NCBI GenBank assembly: GCA_949127645.1 | Contig: CASBQM010000140.1 | Location: 1-8,869 of the forward strand | Length of the DNA stretch: 8,869 nt | DNA from: Synechococcales cyanobacterium PMM_0036 | Lineage (GTDB): Bacteria; Cyanobacteriota; Cyanobacteriia; Elainellales; Elainellaceae | Direction: 5' to 3' | Shown: positions 6,480 to 8,869 of the stretch, piece by piece | Numbering within the stretch: position 1 is the first letter of the stretch | Layout of the letters: the number at the start of each line of letters is the position of its first letter | Notes under the pieces: model-generated | Databases searched by the model: none | Seen by the model: the letters and a program-made list of their open reading frames with translations, nothing else | What the model was told of the DNA's origin: nothing | Program-made: the position numbers and the translations under genes

Positions 6480-6535
6480 CCCGCTCTGGGAGAGGGGTTG
6501 GGGTGAGGGATGCTTGAGGTTTGTCAGTCAATCAG

Positions 6536-6745
6536 CTATGAGATTCCATTCTCGCTTGTTCTAGGGTCAAACATCACCTCAAATTTCTCGTTTGGGTAAA
6601 GTCGCCGCATGACGTGACAGTAGCCTTCGGCATCGGAGCATTTGTGGAACCGCGCTAGGTCTTGATGCCGAGCCTGAGAGAGTAGACGCACGACAATCCA
6701 TCGCTGAATGCGATCGGCATAGGGCATAATTGATTCTGTCTCCAT
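6536..6745 (-). CDS. Small conserved protein, DRIQRW type
   Basis: A 69-aa (or 63-aa) soluble protein with no membrane segment or signal. The pattern PYADRIQRWIVVRLLSQ, then LARFHKCSDAEGYCHVMRRLYPNEKFEVMFDP resembles a family of short cyanobacterial proteins of unknown function that I know only as hypotheticals. The alternation suggests a beta-alpha-beta fold. Two starts are possible: ATG at 6745-6743, whose upstream sequence has no Shine-Dalgarno match, or ATG at 6727-6725, preceded by GGAG at longer spacing; the second places the conserved DRIQRW nearer the N-terminus. The 35-nt inverted repeat at 6764-6798 lies in its leader or promoter. Its stop codon sits in the right target duplication of R1 copy B; before that insertion trhO began only 19 bp downstream, so the two were probably co-transcribed. 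Confidence 0.65.
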   Translation of the reverse strand: METESIMPYADRIQRWIVVRLLSQARHQDLARFHKCSDAEGYCHVMRRLYPNEKFEVMFDPRTSENGIS

Positions 6746-6763
6746 TGCGAATTGGAGGATAAA

Positions 6764-6798
6764 CCAGTGCTGAGAAGTTGGTAGCTGCTACGCACTGG
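6764..6798. repeat. Inverted repeat upstream of the 69-aa gene
   Basis: Outer arms CCAGTGC (6764-6770) and GCACTGG (6792-6798) are perfect 7-mers; inside, GTAGC (6781-6785) and GCTAC (6787-6791) continue the symmetry with a 10-nt one-sided bulge. It lies 18 bp before the upstream start codon of the 69-aa gene on the minus strand, so it is either an operator or a structured leader. Role unproven. Confidence 0.5.
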
Positions 6799-6823
6799 CA
6801 CATTCCGATCTAGGGATACTCGC

Positions 6824-6835
6824 TCCTCATGAGGA
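6824..6835. repeat. Perfect 12-bp palindrome in the divergent spacer
   Basis: TCCTCATGAGGA is a perfect palindrome midway between the divergent 69-aa and XRE genes. Its size fits a dimer-binding site, and the adjacent gene encodes a helix-turn-helix protein, so it is a candidate operator. It abuts the inverted repeat at 6835-6862. Confidence 0.4.
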
Positions 6836-6862
6836 ACGCTTTTTCATTGTAGCAAAAGCGTT
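6835..6862. repeat. Perfect 9-bp-arm inverted repeat upstream of the XRE gene
   Basis: Arms AACGCTTTT (6835-6843) and AAAAGCGTT (6854-6862) are perfectly complementary with a 10-nt centre. It ends 50 bp before the ATG of the XRE gene, where an operator overlapping the promoter would be expected. A terminator is less likely because the site is on the 5' side of both neighbouring genes. Confidence 0.5.
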
Positions 6863-6912
6863 GCTTATACGCGACTATTCTCTTGTTACAATTATGGAAC
6901 ATCAAGCTGAGC

Positions 6913-7161
6913 ATGGGAAAGGCAGGCAAAGCCCTGAAGCAGGTTCTTGAAACCTACAGCATTACGCAGTATAGGCTAGCGTTAACAATGCAAATTTCCC
7001 GTTCAAATACTCATCGATGGATTCATGAAATTGTTGATCCGACTGGAGATTCAATCCTCGAAATTCGAGACGCGCTAGAAATCATTAATCCAGCGGCAGC
7101 TAGAGAATTTACCCAGCTATATTGGGGCAGAGCGATCGACCCAGAAGAGCAGGAAGGTTGA
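6913..7161 (+). CDS. Small XRE-type helix-turn-helix protein
   Basis: An 82-aa protein made almost entirely of a Cro/C1-type DNA-binding domain. The segment from about residue 17 to 39 reads as the helix-turn-helix: ITQYRLALTMQ, turn, then recognition helix SRSNTHRWIHE. It is followed by DPTGDSILEIRDALEIINP, the usual third and fourth helices. The acidic tail (DPEEQEG) is short, with no ligand or protease domain. I placed the start at ATG 6913 because MGKAGKALKQVL is the natural domain start; an in-frame TTG at 6883 would add ten residues (LLQLWNIKLS) without support. No good Shine-Dalgarno is visible. Small one-domain proteins like this act as repressors or antitoxin-like regulators; no toxin gene is adjacent. 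It is divergent from the 69-aa gene across a spacer with three inverted repeats, and converges on the kinase gene with a 21-bp gap. Confidence 0.8.
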   Translation: MGKAGKALKQVLETYSITQYRLALTMQISRSNTHRWIHEIVDPTGDSILEIRDALEIINPAAAREFTQLYWGRAIDPEEQEG

Positions 7162-7182
7162 AGAATTGCCTTCTCGCTATTC

Positions 7183-8277
7183 TTACCAATGCACCATTGC
7201 CTCTTCTGACTTTGATTTGTTGCGACGATCGCGCACTGTTTGACGGGCACGCCACTGACGAATGGCGATCGCCGTTCTCATAATGGGCGATAGATAGCCT
7301 TCCGGAATTTCCTCTTCAGCAATGACACCGAGCGGCGTACTGTTCATGCAGTCTGCCAGAGAGTCGAGATACGGCTCTAGATCAAGCATCCGCAGCACCT
7401 CTTCGGCGTTTTGGTAGCGATCGCGGCAGGAAACCTTCAGCATCTTATCCAAGACTTTGCCAAAGTGATCGCTCACCTGAACCGCTGCTTGCCAATTGAC
7501 TTCGCCCGTCGCCGGATCGTAGTCAAACTCCATTGGCGGCTTGCCTGTCAATAGATACAGACAGGTCACGCCCAAAGCAAAAATATCGCTAGCATAGGTC
7601 GATCGCAAAGCCAACTGCTCAGGTGGGGCAAAGCCCAGAGTGCCGACGAAGTGGGTTGTAGTAGCGCGTTGAGTGCTTTCTCCCATGCGAATAAAATGCT
7701 CTTTGACGGCTCCAAAGTCAATCAACACTAAGCGACCGTCATCTTGACAGCGAATAATATTCGGAGGCTTAATGTCGCGGTGGATGACGTTATTTTCATG
7801 CACGTAGCTCAATACGGGCATGATCTCCCAGAGAAATTGCTTCACCTCTCGCTCAGATAGCGCTCCCCGCATCTTGACTTCACGCGCCAGAGTTCGCCCT
7901 TTGATATACTCCTGCACCAGATAAAATTCGCCATTCACCTGAAAGTAGTCCAGCAAGCGAGGAATTTGGGCATGGCTACCCAACTGGCTTAAAATTTTAG
8001 CCTCGCGCTCAAACCGCTGACAGGCTCGCTGGAGCGCCATGGGATGACTCACCTTAGGGCACAGGAGCTTAATGACGCAAAGAGGGTTGCTAGGTAGAGC
8101 CATGTCTCTAGCAAGAAATGTCACCCCAAACCCTCCCCGTCCGAGAGTGCGGAAGATCCTGTAGCGATCGCGGAACAGCCGATCTGACCCGCATATCTGA
8201 CCAAGATAAGTCTGATGCTGGGGTGAGGAGCGCAAGTTATCTAGTTGTGGAACTGATGAATCCATTGGCAAGTCCAT
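7183..8277 (-). CDS. Hanks-type serine/threonine protein kinase
   Basis: A 364-aa protein kinase, cytosolic by sequence (no membrane segment). All catalytic elements are present: glycine loop G46-R-G-G-F-G51, ATP-anchoring K70 in CVIKLL, a probable helix-C Glu in RFEREAKIL (E90 or E92), the catalytic loop H166-R-D168-IKPPN173, metal-binding D187-F-G, the P+1 element FAPPEQ (217-221) and D231 in the DIFALGVT helix. The kinase domain spans about 38-300. The C-terminal ~60 residues are a short tail, basic near the end (RQWRARQTVRDRRNKSK), with no WD40, TPR or PASTA repeats as seen in many cyanobacterial kinases. N-terminal residues 1-37 are not conserved in my view. Starts at 8277 or M5 (8265) cannot be separated, as neither has a clear ribosome-binding site. 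Substrates are unknown. It follows maf on the same strand after a 371-bp repeat-bearing spacer. Confidence 0.93.
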   Translation of the reverse strand: MDLPMDSSVPQLDNLRSSPQHQTYLGQICGSDRLFRDRYRIFRTLGRGGFGVTFLARDMALPSNPLCVIKLLCPKVSHPMALQRACQRFEREAKILSQLGSHAQIPRLLDYFQVNGEFYLVQEYIKGRTLAREVKMRGALSEREVKQFLWEIMPVLSYVHENNVIHRDIKPPNIIRCQDDGRLVLIDFGAVKEHFIRMGESTQRATTTHFVGTLGFAPPEQLALRSTYASDIFALGVTCLYLLTGKPPMEFDYDPATGEVNWQAAVQVSDHFGKVLDKMLKVSCRDRYQNAEEVLRMLDLEPYLDSLADCMNSTPLGVIAEEEIPEGYLSPIMRTAIAIRQWRARQTVRDRRNKSKSEEAMVHW

Positions 8278-8648
8278 GGGTCAGAGGTCACAAGTTCCCT
8301 GTCGCTTGAATCGATCGGGTAGCGATCGGACAAAGCAAGCTCACATAAAATACTGTTAGGCTAAACATCGCTGGGCTAAAACCCGCTGGGCTAAACACCG
8401 CTGGGCTGAACTTAGGCTAAACACTACTAGAGATTGTCTCGCCTTGAAAGAAAATATAACATCCGTAGTTCTAACGACTGCGTAAAGACACAATAAAGAG
8501 TTGGTCAAGTTAACTGCTGTGATCTAGAACACGCTTAGCTCTAAGCTATTTAAGTGAAATTACGATATTTTTTGATTAAAGTCAGTAAAGTTTTTGACTC
8601 ATTATTTGAAGCTGTAGCGCGATCGATCTGGCTCTATATCCACTTGCT
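8278..8648. other. Intergenic spacer between maf and the kinase gene
   Basis: This 371-bp stretch holds no gene I can support. It contains the 15-bp tandem array (8359-8429) and an AT-rich part (about 8430-8640) with only weak symmetry, such as AGTCA and TGACT near 8581-8600. Since both neighbours run leftward, the kinase promoter should lie here. On the minus strand TTGACC (8508-8503) is a possible -35, but no convincing -10 follows at the right distance. Confidence 0.6.
8359..8429. repeat. 15-bp tandem repeat, about 4.7 units
   Basis: Units 8359-8373, 8374-8388 and 8389-8403 follow GGCTAAACACCGCTG with one or two changes; an 11-nt unit (8404-8414, GGCTGAACTTA) and a diverged fifth unit (8415-8429) complete the array. 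It lies 81 bp upstream of the kinase start codon. There are no spacers, so it is a short tandem repeat rather than a CRISPR. Such arrays are frequent in cyanobacterial spacers and vary in copy number between strains. Confidence 0.85.
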
Positions 8649-8869
8649 TTATATCCAAAAGTCCACCGCATCGTAGCCTAAATCTGCCAGCATTTGCCGC
8701 AGTAAAGGCAAGCTCAAGCCAATAACATTGCTGTGACAACCGTCAATTTTCTCGACAAACATTCCACCTCGCCCCTCTAGCGCAAAACATCCGGCGCAGC
8801 TCATCGGCTCTCCGGTAGCAATGTAGGCGGCAATTTGGCGATCGCTCACCTCAGCAAAATGCACCCGCG
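8649..8869 (-). CDS. maf: Maf-family nucleoside triphosphate pyrophosphatase, 3' part
   Basis: The C-terminal ~73 residues of a Maf/HAM1-like pyrophosphatase, which hydrolyses non-canonical or modified nucleoside triphosphates to monophosphates (house cleaning). The visible part has the family features SDRQIAAYIATGEPMSCAGCFALEGRGG, then FVEKIDGCHSNVIGLSLPLLRQML, corresponding to the usual YVxTGEPxxKAGAYAIQG and GSYxNVVGLPL regions. The common Lys before AGAY is replaced by Cys here (SCAGC), as is the Ser of GSY (GCHSN); both are mild variants. The frame is open to the right edge, so the start lies beyond the window; the GTG at 8864-8862 is an internal Val. The TAA stop is at 8651-8649. The kinase gene follows on the same strand. 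Confidence 0.9.
   Translation of the reverse strand, partial: RVHFAEVSDRQIAAYIATGEPMSCAGCFALEGRGGMFVEKIDGCHSNVIGLSLPLLRQMLADLGYDAVDFWI

Larger units (their letters stand above)
6208..6535. mobile_element. R1 copy B: dispersed inverted-repeat element with 9-bp target duplication, split by insert M2
   Basis: The second copy of the element at 3642-3967. Its ends read inward as CTGGATGACTGACAAA (6208-6223) and CTGATTGACTGACAAA (6535-6520), a 16-bp terminal inverted repeat with 14 matches. Outside lie direct copies of CTATGAGAT at 6198-6206 and 6536-6544, a 9-bp target duplication (a tenth base differs, C versus T, so the exact left boundary is 6207 or 6208). Without M2 and one copy of its 11-bp duplication the element is 153 bp. 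The body is closely similar to copy A, with the same two C/G-run hairpins. The right duplication contains the stop codon of the 69-aa gene. No coding capacity is evident. It accounts for nearly all of the 357-bp spacer between that gene and trhO. Confidence 0.87.

Noticed and set aside
6086..6564. Open frames of 61-92 codons on both strands over R1 copy B and M2
   Set aside because: They arise from repeat sequence and from the opposite strand of the trhO start; composition is low-complexity and no family is recognised.
6536..7161. Toxin-antitoxin pair formed by the 69-aa protein and the XRE protein
   Set aside because: The genes are divergent rather than in one operon, and the 69-aa protein has no toxin-family features.

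Overview
The window reads as chromosomal DNA of a cyanobacterium, most likely filamentous or Leptolyngbya-like. The octamer GCGATCGC (HIP1, a cyanobacterial hallmark) occurs about thirteen times. Several genes belong to families I know mainly from cyanobacteria (a DUF4079 membrane protein, a small DRIQRW-type protein, a small XRE protein). The spacers hold G/C-run palindromic dispersed repeats typical of these genomes. The organism is inferred from these signs, not from a marker gene.

Layout: (1) 1-575, the 3' part of modA (molybdate-binding protein), converging with and overlapping a GNAT acetyltransferase (1081-551). (2) 1212-2621, a dihydropyrimidinase/hydantoinase with a complete metal site. 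(3) 2726-3628, an exported SIMPL-domain protein. (4) 3629-4014, a repeat-filled spacer. (5) 4015-4752, a DUF4079 membrane protein, converging with a two-helix membrane protein (5196-4756). (6) 5217-5284, a 17-bp tandem array. (7) 6178-5279, trhO, tRNA uridine-34 hydroxylase. (8) 6179-6535, a second repeat-filled spacer. (9) 6745-6536, a 69-aa conserved protein, divergent from an XRE-type protein (6913-7161). (10) 8277-7183, a Hanks-type Ser/Thr kinase. (11) 8278-8648, a spacer with a 15-bp tandem array. (12) 8869-8649, the 3' part of maf.

The genes are mostly unrelated housekeeping or accessory functions in short units. I found no new multigene defence or biosynthetic system. The striking content is non-coding. 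Two copies of one ~152-bp inverted-repeat element (called R1 here) lie at 3642-3967 and 6208-6535. Each is interrupted by a different ~165-bp miniature inverted-repeat element (M1 in the first copy, M2 in the second), and each insert is bounded by an exact target-site duplication (8 bp and 11 bp). Each R1 copy is intact where the other is broken, so each serves as the empty-site control for the other.

These elements appear to have reshaped gene layout. R1 copy B, itself flanked by a 9-bp duplication, landed on the stop codon of the 69-aa gene and moved it from a reconstructed 19 bp to 357 bp away from trhO. The right end of R1 copy A supplies a plausible -35 box for the DUF4079 gene. Names R1, M1 and M2 are used only in this report.
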